Of a DNA stretch of 64,000 nt, positions 1-12,224 are shown in pieces. How positions within the stretch are numbered: the first letter of the stretch is position 1; each line of letters begins with the position of its first letter. The notes under the pieces are model-generated. The model was given only the letters and a program-made list of their open reading frames with translations. It had not been told where the DNA came from and ran no database searches. The stretch spans positions 44,423,137-44,487,136 of the forward strand of contig OZ026833.1 of the NCBI GenBank assembly GCA_964023205.1. The letters run 5' to 3'. The stretch comes from Lutraria lutraria. Taxonomy: Eukaryota > Mollusca > Bivalvia > Venerida > Mactridae. The position numbers were made by a program, and so were the translations under genes.

Positions 1-257
1 ATAATTACGGAGAGGTCACAGCTGGTGTGATTGGTACGACAAAACTTCTGTACGACATTTGGGGTGACACTGTGAACATTTCCAGTCGTATGTACTCGAC
101 GGGTGTAGCTGAAAGAACACAAGTGCCTGAGGATACGGCAAAGTTGCTCGGTGACAAGATGGAGTTTTCGTACAGAGGAGAGATTTCTGTTAAAGGCAAG
201 GGTATGATGAGGACATTCCTTCATGAAACAATCAAGCCAGATGCACATTGGGAATAA
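1..257 (+). CDS. ADCY9: Adenylate cyclase type 9-like, C-terminal exon (partial)
   Basis: This is the 3' end of a class III membrane adenylate cyclase, which makes cAMP from ATP at the plasma membrane. The frame is open from base 3 to the TAA at 255-257. It encodes the second half of the C2 catalytic domain. The run GTTKLLYDIWGDTVNISSR carries the Asp of YDIWG (adenine recognition) and the Asn and Arg of NISSR (transition-state stabilisation), which correspond to D1018, N1025 and R1029 of mammalian ADCY2. The GTTKLLYDIWGDTVN form is what I know from ADCY9; most isoforms read GARKPQYDIWGNTVN. The domain ends with the conserved VKGKG block, then a short tail of about 15 residues, much shorter than the human ADCY9 tail. 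The 5' exons lie outside the window. Family call is firm; subtype is inferred from the motif. Confidence 0.93.
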   Translation, partial: NYGEVTAGVIGTTKLLYDIWGDTVNISSRMYSTGVAERTQVPEDTAKLLGDKMEFSYRGEISVKGKGMMRTFLHETIKPDAHWE

Positions 258-3200
258 CCTAAAACAATATATTGCAGGAATTGTGAAATTTTTATTTCTG
301 AGTACAGTGCAACCTCTCTAAAGTAATACCCTTCTTGTTGAAGGGAGGTTGTTGCTCAAGAGGGTCGCACTGGAGAATTTGTTCTGTACTGAAAAAATGA
401 ATCATGAACTATGAACAAATCCATAAAAATTGGTTATAGAATTTGTCCATAAAGAATTTTTTTTTCTGAAAGCATGTTTTTGCTGGTTGTTAACTTGTAA
501 AGAAATGAAGCTGTTTAGTTCCGTGCTATCCTGATATAAAGTTTATCTGAGTTCATATGAAAGTTTCTCTCCTGTTTGAATGGTTCATCTTGGTAGGCAG
601 TTACACAAACTTACCATACTTGTAAGTTTTGTGATAAATTAAAAAATGTATATTTAGAGAATATTTCAATTTACATCCTTTGCTAATCAGTGCTTGCGGG
701 TAGGCATTTAAATATGGCCAAAATATATTTATAGTTCATACAGGGATATGTATATCTTTTGTCAACATTACTGATATCCATGTGTTATAAGTACAGGTTT
801 TTCAATTTATAGCCCTTCCTTACAGTTCCACAGTCTTTTATGACCCAAATTGGTCTCTGGAATATTTTAAAGAGAATTTTACCAATACTACTTGTTCATA
901 TAAGACCTTTATTGATAAACATGATTAGTAGATATGATTGATAGCTAATTTGTAGTCAAACAGCTGGAGGAGCATGTAGGGGTTATTTTAACCCCTAATA
1001 TCTTGAGTGTGATAAAGTCTCGCATCTAAGAATCATAGATTTTATTTTCATACGGGCATTTGATTGGAGCAGCTGAAAGAGTGTGAAAAGTGTTTAATTT
1101 TTATCCATGTATGACATGAATTTTGATTGGTTGATGTTTTATCGTTTCTATTTGTTTGATGGTTAGTGTTTATGCTACATTTGTCCTGGGGTAACCATTG
1201 TTGGACATTTTACACCAGTTATTATCTCCCTTGATGGTAACTATTATTCTATTTTATACACTTTGGAGTTGGTATTGTTGAATATTGACATTTTAACTGA
1301 TATAGCTGTTGTTGTTAAATTTATTACGTTATAATGTTTACAATTCATCATGTATTTAATGTACATTTACATAATTATGGAAGGTTTAGCGCAAAAATGA
1401 TGTAAGTTTTCAGTTATTTAGCGCGAAACTGTGGTAATGCAGGTAAATGATTTGTGAGATATTATGTACTGTTAATTTACTGTTATATTTAACTTCATAG
1501 TAATACAACATGTTTCATTTCTTGTTTATTGAATTTTTATTAAATTGATCTTTATCTGTGACTGTTGATATGCATGTAGTTCAGAAACGGAAGTTCAATT
1601 ATAGTTTAGTAAACATATAAAGTGTACTAGTTGGAATAGTTATTATTCAGTAAGTTCTGACAATTTTTTTTGGTCTGTTGAAGTATCATAATTTATACAA
1701 CATTATGACCCATATTCTTGACTGGTCAATTTCATGAAATAAATTTCACGAATAAGATTCTCACATTTTCATTTTGTTCTGTTAGGCCTAAATCAGTAAA
1801 TATTGATTTTCATGGCAATGATAAGTTTTTCCTTGTGGATAATGTAAATGTATTAGGTAGAAAATATTTAACTACTAGAATGAGCATATTTTCATAGGAA
1901 TTTTGAATTTTGTTGCCAGACATAAGTCATCAAGAACTGGTGCTGTGGAACAGTAGTTTTTATGAGTATTTTGTCACCTTTTACATAATTTTAAAACTAT
2001 TTGGTGTGTTCAATTATTTAACTGAATGTATCTTAGTGATTTAATAAACAGGATTGGAGATTATTGGGGTTACATATTATGATACATTTATTTTACGCTA
2101 CAAAAAAAAAATTAGGGGTCAACCACAAAAACATTAAGGGCTATTCTAGCATCTGATAAAATAATATCCTCGTGATTCCTAATTCTTATCAAATTCTATT
2201 TTTATGTCCCCACCATTCAAAATGGCACGAGTGCATTAATTGTTCCCCTGTCCTTCCTTCCGTCGGTGCGTTCAAATTTTGGTTTCCGAACGAAAACTCA
2301 AGAAATATGTTATGGACTGGTTTCATATTTACTTGAAGGTATATAATAATAATATACGGTCAAGATCGATTTCAGAAAAAAATCCAAACATTTTCACAGG
2401 AGTTATGGCCCCTTTTTGACTTAGCGCTAAGCTGAAGCATTCTTGTCCTCCGGACACATTTCTGGTTATTATCTAATGTCTTATGTTTTAACATTAATTG
2501 TTGATGAAACTAGTGTTTATATACCATGTAAATGTGATTGTATTCACATGAATGTTCAACCATCATATTGAAAACTGTATATCGATGAATAACCTACTTC
2601 TATTGACACTGTATTTAGTACAATGTATTTATATGTTTTATATACAATTGTTTTTAATTAAAGTAGAAGATTTTTTTACCTCAGAAACTGTGTATGTTTA
2701 TGTTTTGATTGTCACTATGTGTACATGGTCTTATCTGAGACTTTTCTCTTATATTGAAGAAATTTAATTTCTTTTTAACTATTTCTTTATTATTTGGTTA
2801 AACTTTTTTGGAAATAATTCTTGTATCTTTTTTTGCCATGCAATTTTGCAATTCCCTTGGATTACATTTGTTTGTTTGTGAAACACATTTTGTACATAAA
2901 AAGGGTGGGGGGGACAGGTGCACTAATTAAGAGTGGGGACATCTATTTAGGGATGCTTAATAATAAAATAAATATTTCATGAAAGATGCTATAAATTTCA
3001 ATCGGAGACATTTTGATGAAACTTTATTCATTTATACAGTCATTAGATTCATTCTGAGATAATTTATTTGTGATGTTTTGTTGTTATATATTATGATAGA
3101 TTCAAGACATTTATCTGGCAATGTTCGCATTTTTTATCTTCAGCATGCACATTTGAGTGTTAGCACGAATACTTATGCTTATTTGTACTCATATTTTTGT

Positions 3201-5369
3201 AGACAAACCAGTTATTTAAGAAGTTTGACGATTTATCATGATATTTACCATTATGTTTGAATTTAAAACCAAAAAGCAGAGGCTATCCTGAAAAAAATGT
3301 TGGCATGAGTTTACGCGAACTGTCTGCTAAAAGTGTGCAGGTAGTTAATGAGAAGTCTGCAAAATTCTTGAATAATTGTTATACTTTAGTGTAATTGTTA
3401 TATATTTATATTTCAATTGAATTTTATGTTTCTTGCTCAATATCTTTTGTGTATACAATCCAATTATAACCAGTCTTTTCTACTTGTTTCAGTCTTATTT
3501 TGATTCCGATCAATTCTGCTGTTGTATCGTTCTCTCTCTAGACTATGTCGGCGATAAATTTTAACTGTTTTGACAAAGCAGAGTACCTGGCATTGACCTT
3601 TTAGTCATATTTGAGATTTATATTTTAAAAAATAGGTTTATTTATTTCAATTGGGTGGTCGCTGTTTATTTGTGATTGTTGTCTTTTTAGAACTTGCTGA
3701 TAATTGCCTCTTAGAAAATATTTACTATTTTTAATAATGTCACATTCTTTTTGAATTACCATTTTTTGGTGTTTGTATGTTCAATTGTTTAATGTTTGAT
3801 ATTTTGAAAGCATGGAAACCATTTACTGTTTGTACATCTTCTTTTCTATCATTTTTATCAATCATATTAAATTGTACAGTTTTATGGTTATATTTATCAA
3901 TTTATTTTGTACATAGTTAATATTAGACCATGTTTTAAATGATTCAGCATTTTTTATATTCATTAAATTTTTCTATATTTAGTCAATTTTTTTTCTAGTT
4001 ATAATTTATTATAAGTATTCATCTTAACTTAATAATAAAAATAGAATTATATACTGTACATCTAGGCTGCTTATTATTAGACACATATATTTTAGTATTT
4101 TTTAATCATTGTCCAAATAATTGATCAAGAAAGTATTAAATTAATAATACAGAACTAAAGCATCAATGTGTACATAATCAATGGAAAATATCTAAATAAT
4201 ATCAAACTAACTTTTTGAATGTTTAATTTTTTTTCCAAATGAACACCATCCTGTGAAGTTTCTTTTTTAAATTCTAATTTATTGGTAGAACCTTATGAAT
4301 GATAAGTATTGCGGATTTTTTTCTTTTTGTATACCTATATAGGGTAGATATGTTCTAACAATAATTGTTGAATGATTAAGAATATTTAGGTGAGGTTCAA
4401 TCTGGTGGCTTTGGAGGCATTATGCAACTATTGTTGGCACCTCCCTAATGAATTTGACTTTAAAAACAAGGGAGGGGCATTGAACTCAATGGGAGGAATT
4501 AATGAAATTATATACTATTTTATAAATATCACGTTGGAAAATAATACTATCATTTTTCTCTCAATCTCTGGTAAATTAAATAACTTTATGAAAACTCACC
4601 ATTTCAGAATCAATGAAGAGTTATATTTTCTATGTCAGTATTTTGTCACATGTTGTTTTTTCTAGATCACCGTGTGTCTGCTTATAGTATTTAAATAAAG
4701 TGATCTTAGATTTATTTAGCTTTTGTATTAAATAAACAAACAAGACATAAGATGCTCAATAGCATGTCCTTCTGTTTCAGAGATGGTTACTTCGGAGTTT
4801 GACATTGAATTAAAAAACTCAGTTCGGAGGCCGGTCTCTACACTCGATCATCTGATTGGCTGTTTATGATCTCAATTTAGTGTCGCTTATAGAATGTTTT
4901 TAGCCCTTGTATTAGTGTGTATAGTTGCAAGTCAGACCTGGGAGAATTACCTACGTATCATCATGAAAAAAAACGCTAGTTTTCACCAGTAGACGAAACA
5001 TTATACATATTATAGTCTCTTCAATGTAGATATAAAACAATTCCTAATAATAGTCTGCTTTCTCAATAGTCTTGAAACATGAATAAAAGATACCTTGTTA
5101 GAAAATTGTACTGTCAGGTGTGTAGACAGCTTTGAATGAATGTTACATAATTATACAAGGGGGAGGAGTAGATCTAATTAAGCTTTCAACTTAGATGCCA
5201 ATTTGGGCATTATTTATATTTTCAAATTAATGTTACACATTTGGGAAATTGCATATCACTGGCTATGCCATTGTGTAACATGAAACCTCAGGGGAAAAGG
5301 GAAAGAAAAAAACATACACTAAACAGACATTAACAGCAAAAACGGGCCGATCAAACATTTTTAAATTTG
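258..5369. other. 3' UTR and intergenic sequence between convergent genes
   Basis: AT-rich sequence with stop codons in all frames and no convincing exon. Its first part is presumably the cyclase 3' UTR. Possible polyadenylation signals include AATAAA near 2965 and near 4692; which is used cannot be told. The short open frames here show no recognisable motif. One repeat (2203-2945) is listed separately. Confidence 0.5.
2203..2945. repeat. Degenerate dispersed repeat with inverted ends
   Basis: The left end reads atgtccccac and the right end gtggggacat, so the termini are inverted copies; both are followed inward by a related gtgca-ttaatt stretch. The interior near 2280 resembles the '...aactcaagaaa...' class of bivalve repeats. 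There is no coding sequence. It is probably an old MITE or foldback copy. Confidence 0.5.
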
Positions 5370-5375
5370 TTTATT
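5370..5375 (-). terminator. Polyadenylation signal AATAAA of the CBR1-like gene
   Basis: TTTATT on the + strand reads AATAAA on the gene strand, 185 bp beyond the stop codon. It is the nearest canonical hexamer I found, and gives a 3' UTR of about 200 nt. Confidence 0.55.
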
Positions 5376-5559
5376 TGTATGTAATCATAAAAAAATCATG
5401 TAACAAATAATGAATAAACAGCACATAATGTATATAAACTATACTCATGGAATAACAAACCAGCACAAAAGAGTAAATAAAAAGACATCATCTTCACTTA
5501 GATTTAAGAATATAATATAATTGTTTAAACACCGCCATTGAGATTATAAATTGCTGAAA

Positions 5560-8500
5560 TCATGGGAACTTTGAAATCTTTCTCTCTTGGACAAAGTTTC
5601 CTTTAGGACTTGTTGTATTTGGTGGCAACATGGCTAGATACAATGGAGTGTCTGCTCCTGAAATAATTATAATTATATACTTGTAAATTCAGTTATATTT
5701 TTTTCTCTGCAAGATTACTCGCTCACACCATTGAAAGAAAATCAATTTACTTGGTACGATCAAACTGGCATAGTAATATACGTGTATAAGTCAGAAAATA
5801 GTATTGATATTTGCTTACAGTTATTGTACTTAAATTGATAACTTCAAGTGAATAGCATAACACATGTACTACCGTACTAGAACTGAGAAAATGCTGGTCT
5901 TAGAATACACTATTCAATAATTCATAAATCTTACATCACACTAATAATGAACGCATGTAAAAGTTAAGTGTGTTAACAGAATCATAAGAACTGAACTTGC
6001 CTTGATCAATTGTTTTGCGACCTTTATGACTGGTCATGTCTGTATCAACATATCCTGGACAACACTGAAAATTTAAAAAGATTTTATATTGTTTGTTTAA
6101 TCTGGTTTAACACCATTTTCAACATTATTTCAGTCATATCGTGGCGGGCAGTTATCCTAACCTGCTTTCCTGGACTTCATTTAAGCCTTGACCAGTACTA
6201 ACCACATTCTATCTGTAAGCTTCTGCCAAGCTACCCCACATAATTCAGAGGTGGAGGACAATTTAACATAGGATGTAATATCTTCAGTCAAATTTGTCAC
6301 GGACAGTGTGAACCTCGCCCGGGGTTCGAACTCGCAACCTCTCGATCAGTAGACAAACCACTGAGCTAGCCGGGCGGGCATAAAAGATTTTTTTAAAGTA
6401 TCAAATATTTTGTTTCCTTTTAGTGCAAGAGTACCATGAACACTGAAGAGATCCATTTGTCATGGACACCAAACAGGACCTTAATATCTTGTTGAACAGC
6501 TTTGACATGCTGCAGAACAGCTTTTGTGCAGTAAATCAGGTGACCATCCTATATACATCAAAAGGAAAACAATTTACTTACCTACTTATAATCAAGAGTT
6601 GAAAAAGGGATTAAGATCTGATAGCAAAACTGTTAATTCACTGTATTCATGTTATCTTATTACTAAATGACCTGCTTTCAACAACTAAGTCAAAGCCCTA
6701 AGCAAGGTCCATATTAATAGTGTTAAGAAGTTGAAAGTTTTATTGTTTAATAATTACAACACTTACATCCTGTCGCAGCAGGTCATACCAACAATCAAAA
6801 TTTGACAAAAATGTTGACTTTCCAACCATATGTGGAGAAGTTGCCTGTTCCTTGTGGAAGGGTAAGTTAATTCTGGTTAGAATACAGTCGAGGAGAAATG
6901 GTTAGGTGAACATGTCGCGGTATATAACTGAAATATTGTTGAAATACTGAGTACACTCTGGTACAAATTACACTTACGGCATTAACAACAATATCAGGTC
7001 GGGATTCATCATTATTCAAGTTTTTCTGCTGAACAAAGGACATTAATGTTACTCCAATCTTAGTTACTCCGTAGGCTGTTCCTGGCCAACCTTTAGCTTT
7101 GAATGTTCCGTCCTTGGCCGAACTGAAATACAATTCCTCATTTCATCATTGTACAATTCTACACTACAGTTATGAGTCATTCATTAGTTCCAGTGTAAAA
7201 AATAAAAGAACAAAATAAAACTGAACCGTTGACGGACAAAAAAATGAGATGTAACTGGTCATGTTAGGAAAGGTCAGATAAAATCCACATTGTAAGGTTA
7301 CAGGGTCCAAGGTACACCATAAACATCCATACAGCATCATAACAGGATGAGAGTTCATTTAACTTGAGAACTATTTCTCATTCTCAAAGTATTATGGTAG
7401 AAAAGATGGAACTGATTAATATTTAAATACACGTCCAGATATAGATTATACTGTCAGATTAATGTATCAATAATAGCATTATTGTCTGATCATAATTAAC
7501 TTAGAAACAGGAGACCAATCTCAAGTTTTGTGACATACAGGACTGGATGAATAACTTTCATGGAATTACCAATATGATATATTTTTCAGATTCATTTAGG
7601 TAAGTACATATCTACAGTCAAACCTGTGAACAAAGGCCACCTTTGGGAAATTCATAAAGTGACCTTTGTTGGTAGGTGGCCTTTATTCAGGGATCTTTTT
7701 ATTCTATATAATCAATGATGGTTTATTCACAGGGTGGACATTATCCTGAGGTGACCACTAATACATGTTTGTATTCACAACTATTTAATGGTACCTAGCC
7801 CATACACCTTTAAAGATGAACAACAGAGATATTCAACAGCATTTTTTAACAAGAAATTTTCATCAAAAGAGATAAATTACTTGACAAATTCTGTCATAAG
7901 CTGTTCCACTTTCGGCATGTCCAGATTTTTATCAGCAAACTGTGATATCAGATTTTGACTACATTTCTTAGCAGCAGACTGACACAACATACTCGATACA
8001 TTAACAACTCTGAAATATATTTGAAAAAAACAGTTAAGGCATCTTCTGGTCTACTAAGCTCAAAAGTTAAAATATTAAGACAACAGACCAGGTTTGAAGA
8101 GTATGAACCCTTGTCCCTGCGAAATTTTCTGTGATGATTTGGTTGAAGACTTCACGTCTACGCCAGTACATCTTCCAGTGGTGATCATTCATCCAGAGAA
8201 ACTGACAGTTCCTTGCAGAGGACAGGGTTAGAACTCGTATAAGATCCAAGTAAACTAGTTAGTTTAATATCTGGCTGGTAAACAACAGAAATAGTGTTGA
8301 AAAAGTAACATATACATCTACAACAATGTTATCGAAAAAATAATAAAAAATAAAATTTACTTTTGACCAGACACCTCTGTATGAACTGACAGTAGTAAAC
8401 ATAAATTATTTCTGTTCATGAAAACTTGACCACACAAATTTGGATCGGTAGGTCAAAAACTTTTCTAATTTAATTTATGAACACCTTTTGTGAGAATATG

Positions 8501-11500
8501 AAGTACTAGTCATCCCTAACTATGTTTGCTCTTTGGATTTGTGACTAGATACTTAAGGGTTATGGCCAGACCTTATGGCTGGATAGTTAATGTAAGCACA
8601 ACTATTTTTTCTACCCTTACCGTGCATGGGGTCTTAGAACAGGCAACATACTTTTGCACACATTCAAAGTGCCCCAAAAATTGGTTGCCATTGTAACTTC
8701 AGCTTGAACTGGAAACGGGTCAGTTGCAGCCGTCTGAAAGTAAACAGATCAGAAACAAGAGGGCCATGATATCCCTATATCGCTCACCAGGAAAAATACC
8801 CTTAGAGACAAACATTTTTCTTCTTTTTTTTTCCTATATGAGCCTATGTAAAATCAAGTGACCCCGAGGTGGAGCCAACTTTTACCCAGGGCAATAATTT
8901 GAACAAACTTGGTAGAGGTCCACTATACAATGCTACACACTAAATACATGTATCTAAGCTCTAGGCCTTGTGGTTTTGGACAAGAAGATTTTTTTTAAAT
9001 TTCTTATATAAATCTATGTAAAATCAAGCTACTCCTGGGTTGGGACCAATTTTTACCCCAGGGCCATAATTTGAACAGAATTTGTTCCACTAGACAATGC
9101 TACACACAAAATATCTAAGCTCTTGGTCTTGCAGTTTCAGACAAAAAGATTTTTTTAAAAATTCCTATATGAGCCTATATAAAACAGAGTTAACCCTGGG
9201 GCGGGACCAATTTTGACCCAGGGCAATAATTTGAACAAATTTGGTAGAGGACCACTACACAATGCTACACACCAAATATCTAAGCTCTAGGCCTGGTAGT
9301 TTCGGACAAGAAGATTTAAAAAAAAAATTCTATTGGTTGCAATGAAATTTAATTATTTGAACAACTTTTGTAGAGCTTTATGCAAGGAACATCCCGGTGA
9401 AGTTTCATTGAAATCGGCCAACTCCTTAAGGAGGGCATGTTGTTTAAAGCAGTTGTTGACACACTGACGGAAGGACGAGACGGACGTTATGGCGTCTTTA
9501 CCTTCTATATTCCTTTACTTTTTTTCAACCCCACAAGTGTATTTTTCAACCCCACAAAGCAATTAAAGCCCACAATGACCAATTGGACGTAATTGAAACC
9601 CCATAATGCTAAGCCTAACTGTAACCTAAACTCCATAATGTCAGTCTCCCAAGGCCGGACTGACGGACGCACGCTTGGACGATGGACAACACGCGATTAC
9701 AATAGCTCACCTTGAGCACTTTGTGCTCTGGTGAGATTAAAGAAATGAGGAATAGTTAAAATTATGACAGGTGTGTTATAAAGAAAATGTTCTACAGAAA
9801 ATAAAAGTCAAATTGGTCAGCCCAGGGGTTAACTTTATTTTATATAGGAAAATTTTAAAAATCTTCTTGTCGAAACCACAGGCTTAGAGCTTAGATATTT
9901 GGGATGTAGCATTGTCTAGTGGTCCTCAAGTCCTCAGTCTGTTCAAATTATTGCCTCAGGGTCAAAACTGACCCAGCCCCAGGGTTTACTCTATTTTATT
10001 TAGATGTATGCTTACATGTACATAGAAAAATTACAAAAAACGTCTTGTCAGAAATTGCAAGGCCTGAAGCTTAGATATTTACCCCTTTAGCCCTGGGGTA
10101 AAAATTGGCCTCGCCCCCGTGTCACTTGATTTTACATACACTGATGATGTTTTCCCTCAGGATCTCTTTATCTGGTGGGCGATATAGGGCCATCAAGGCC
10201 CTCTTGTTTCAAAAATCAAAATCATTGAAGTTATGTCCCCAAGAAATAGCCATTTTAGTAAAAACCTTGAAAATTGAGTCCAATGAAAATAAATAAAAAT
10301 ACAGTATACAGTTATTCATGGTACATTAAAGAATTAGCAATACTTTAATATTATTTTACCTTAAATGCAATACCAGCATTGTTGACTAAAACATCTAAAC
10401 CACCATAGTTGGTTTGTAAGAAATTCTTTAGTTTATCAATGCTAGACACATCGCTAAGATCCATTTGATGGAATACTGGCTTAAGTCCTTCTTTGTTTAA
10501 CTTTTCAATGGCTTCTTTACCATTAGATTCACTGCGGGCTAAAAAAAAAAAAAAAAATATAATTATATATAAAAGTATCCATTATCTAAAACAGGGGCCT
10601 CAGCCCCACCCCCAATTATCCAATAAATTTGGCTGCAATGGTAATTAAAATTACCCCCCCCCCCCCTCCTTCCCAATCTGAAATGGCTTTGTATCCGTCT
10701 GAAATTTACCACAAAACGTATGTAGAAACAGAAGTTTTCTACGAATCAGGGAAACATGTTTACAATTACAGCAATGTTGTGTATAATATGATAGAGGAAA
10801 ATTCAATTGTAAATGCAAATTGTTGAACAGTATTACAGCTTAATTAATATATTTAAAAAAAGATATTTATAATTAAAGTAAAACTGACCTGTGAGTATAA
10901 CATCACCATCAAATTGTTTACACAGACCTCTGACAATAGCAAACCCTATACCCTTGTTAGCTCCAGTAACCTAGATTTAGGCAGGAACAATGATCAGTAT
11001 ATATATAATCACTTATATTGAAGTTAAGAAATACAATTCCATAGTGTTGATTCTTAATACAATATAATCACTGACTATGAAAACCGTAATTCTCGGAAAA
11101 CTGGACAAATTTACGAGGCCCACTTTTTTTGGAATTTACCAAAAGTTCCCTGAAAAACCCGAATTCTCAGAAAACCGACTTTTTGCTCGGTCCGGAAGAG
11201 GTCTGGTTTTCAGGGGTTTAATTGTACATTATTTACTTTTAAACCTTGAATTCTCACAGCTAACAAAAAAAAATTAAATCATAGTTAAATAAGCCTGCTA
11301 CACCCCTGATGTCTTATTTAAGACCTGAACATTAAGGGCAGCCAGTGCTCGAATCTCAATTCCGTTCTCAATCAGTTATGTATACAACCTAATAGGTTAG
11401 AGTTAGTATCACCAGTCTCAATGAATCCTGGATGAGAAAAACACCACAGCTTGACATTTCAATATATTTATATATACCCATTAATTTTGCAGACTGAATA

Positions 11501-12104
11501 ATCACTAAGGTACGATTAATATCAGTATTGATCATGTGATTTACTTGTAAACAATGAAAGACAAAACAGGGGCATAGCTTGCCTTAAAATAATGTGTAGG
11601 CGCCAATCTTGGATGTCTGGGGCCATGTGCCCCAAACAAAAAATTTTTTCAGAAGAGACTGATAATTCTTCAAAATTAGGCAAATTTTTAAGAAAACTGG
11701 CATTGCTTTTGGTAAAGAAGAACAAAATACAAAACCACTCATTACCAATTCCTGAAATTTTGGGCGACTGCATGAAAAGAAGGTTACATAAGGAAAATAA
11801 ATAATGCCTTGTTTTCCTACATTGTGAATTATCTGCCCTTGAAATGATATAAAATAAGCCAGTCACTTTCAAGGGCAGATAACTAAAAAACGAACACCGC
11901 GACCCTAATTTAATGTTTCTATTATCATATATGCTACATGATCATGCAAAGTTATAAAAAATCCTCTCTACCAGTACTCAGGTACGTTTATATTTTGCCT
12001 GTATGCCTATGTGTACACTGAGGAAACTGTAAGATATGTATTTATTCAACATAAGTAAACAGTATACATGTACTTACAACAGCAACTCGCTTTGCAGAAC
12101 TCAT
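5560..12104 (-). CDS. CBR1: Carbonyl reductase 1-like short-chain dehydrogenase, eight exons, complete
   Basis: Cytosolic NADPH-dependent carbonyl reductase (classical SDR). Exons in gene order: 12104-12078, 10970-10889, 10538-10360, 8733-8621, 8009-7881, 7122-6978, 6064-6001, 5657-5560. They sum to 837 bp, giving 278 aa plus stop, close to the ~277 aa of vertebrate CBR1, and every junction keeps frame. Landmarks: TGANKGIG cofactor loop at 11-18, NNAG at 89-92, catalytic Asn in TNFWGTLN near 114, NVSS at 137-140, YGVTK (catalytic Tyr194 and Lys198), then CCPGYVDTDM and GADTP. The start ATG encodes MSSAKRVAVVTG, the expected spacing before the Rossmann loop. Introns are GT-AG except the last, which has a GC donor (CAAG|GCAAGT); a nearby GT would break the conserved C-terminus. 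A TATA box lies ~70 bp upstream. Introns hold SINE, MITE and foldback repeats. Confidence 0.95.
6095..6384 (-). mobile_element. tRNA-derived SINE (family 1) in CBR1-like intron 6
   Basis: Read on the minus strand, the tRNA-like head begins near 6384 with an intact A box (TAGCTCAGTGG) and B box (GAGTTCGAACCCC). A ~200-bp body follows, shared with the copy at 55166-55452 (for example tcatatcgtggcgggcagtt on the + strand). Its tail ends about 30 bp upstream of the exon 7 acceptor. Confidence 0.85.
7615..7700. repeat. MITE end fragment
   Basis: The sequence cagtcaaacctgtgaacaaa followed by ggccacc is the terminal repeat type also seen at 60768-60943. An inverted partner (ggtggcctttattcaggg) lies at about 7674. 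Only a decayed copy is visible, in an intron of the CBR1-like gene. Confidence 0.45.
8755..9740 (+). repeat. Dispersed bivalve-type repeat with internal subunits
   Basis: It begins with acaagagggccatgatatcc followed by ctatatcgctcacc. It contains about three imperfect ~160-bp subunits, each with a 'gggaccaattttgaccc...tacacaccaaatatctaagctct' pattern, near 8860, 9035 and 9195. It ends in gctcaccttgagcactttgt. It is non-coding and lies in intron 3 of the CBR1-like gene. Confidence 0.7.
9815..10210 (-). repeat. Second copy of the same dispersed repeat, inverted
   Basis: It ends with gggcgatatagggccatcaa followed by ggccctcttgtttc, the reverse complement of the start of the 8755 copy, and shares the same internal subunits in reverse. 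With the 8755 copy it forms a head-to-head pair about 1.45 kb across inside one intron. Confidence 0.7.
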
Positions 12105-12170
12105 GTTGACGCCGTAAATCAAAAGTGTGGTCAGAGACGTACAGGTACAGTATACTGAATGAATGTCCTA

Positions 12171-12177
12171 TTTTATA
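12171..12177 (-). promoter_or_regulatory. TATA box of the CBR1-like gene
   Basis: TATAAAA on the gene strand (in GGTTATAAAATAGG) lies 67 bp upstream of the start codon. Transcription would start near 12145, giving a 5' UTR of about 40 nt. The composite repeat array begins only ~50 bp further upstream. Confidence 0.6.
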
Positions 12178-12224
12178 ACCCGGTCTACTTTTGTGTATAA
12201 ACCACGGCGACTCGCTTTGTTGAG

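Noticed and set aside
11522..11872. 116-residue minus-strand ORF in CBR1-like intron 1
   Set aside because: Overlaps an antisense ORF, shows no domain, and lies within an intron of a well-supported gene.
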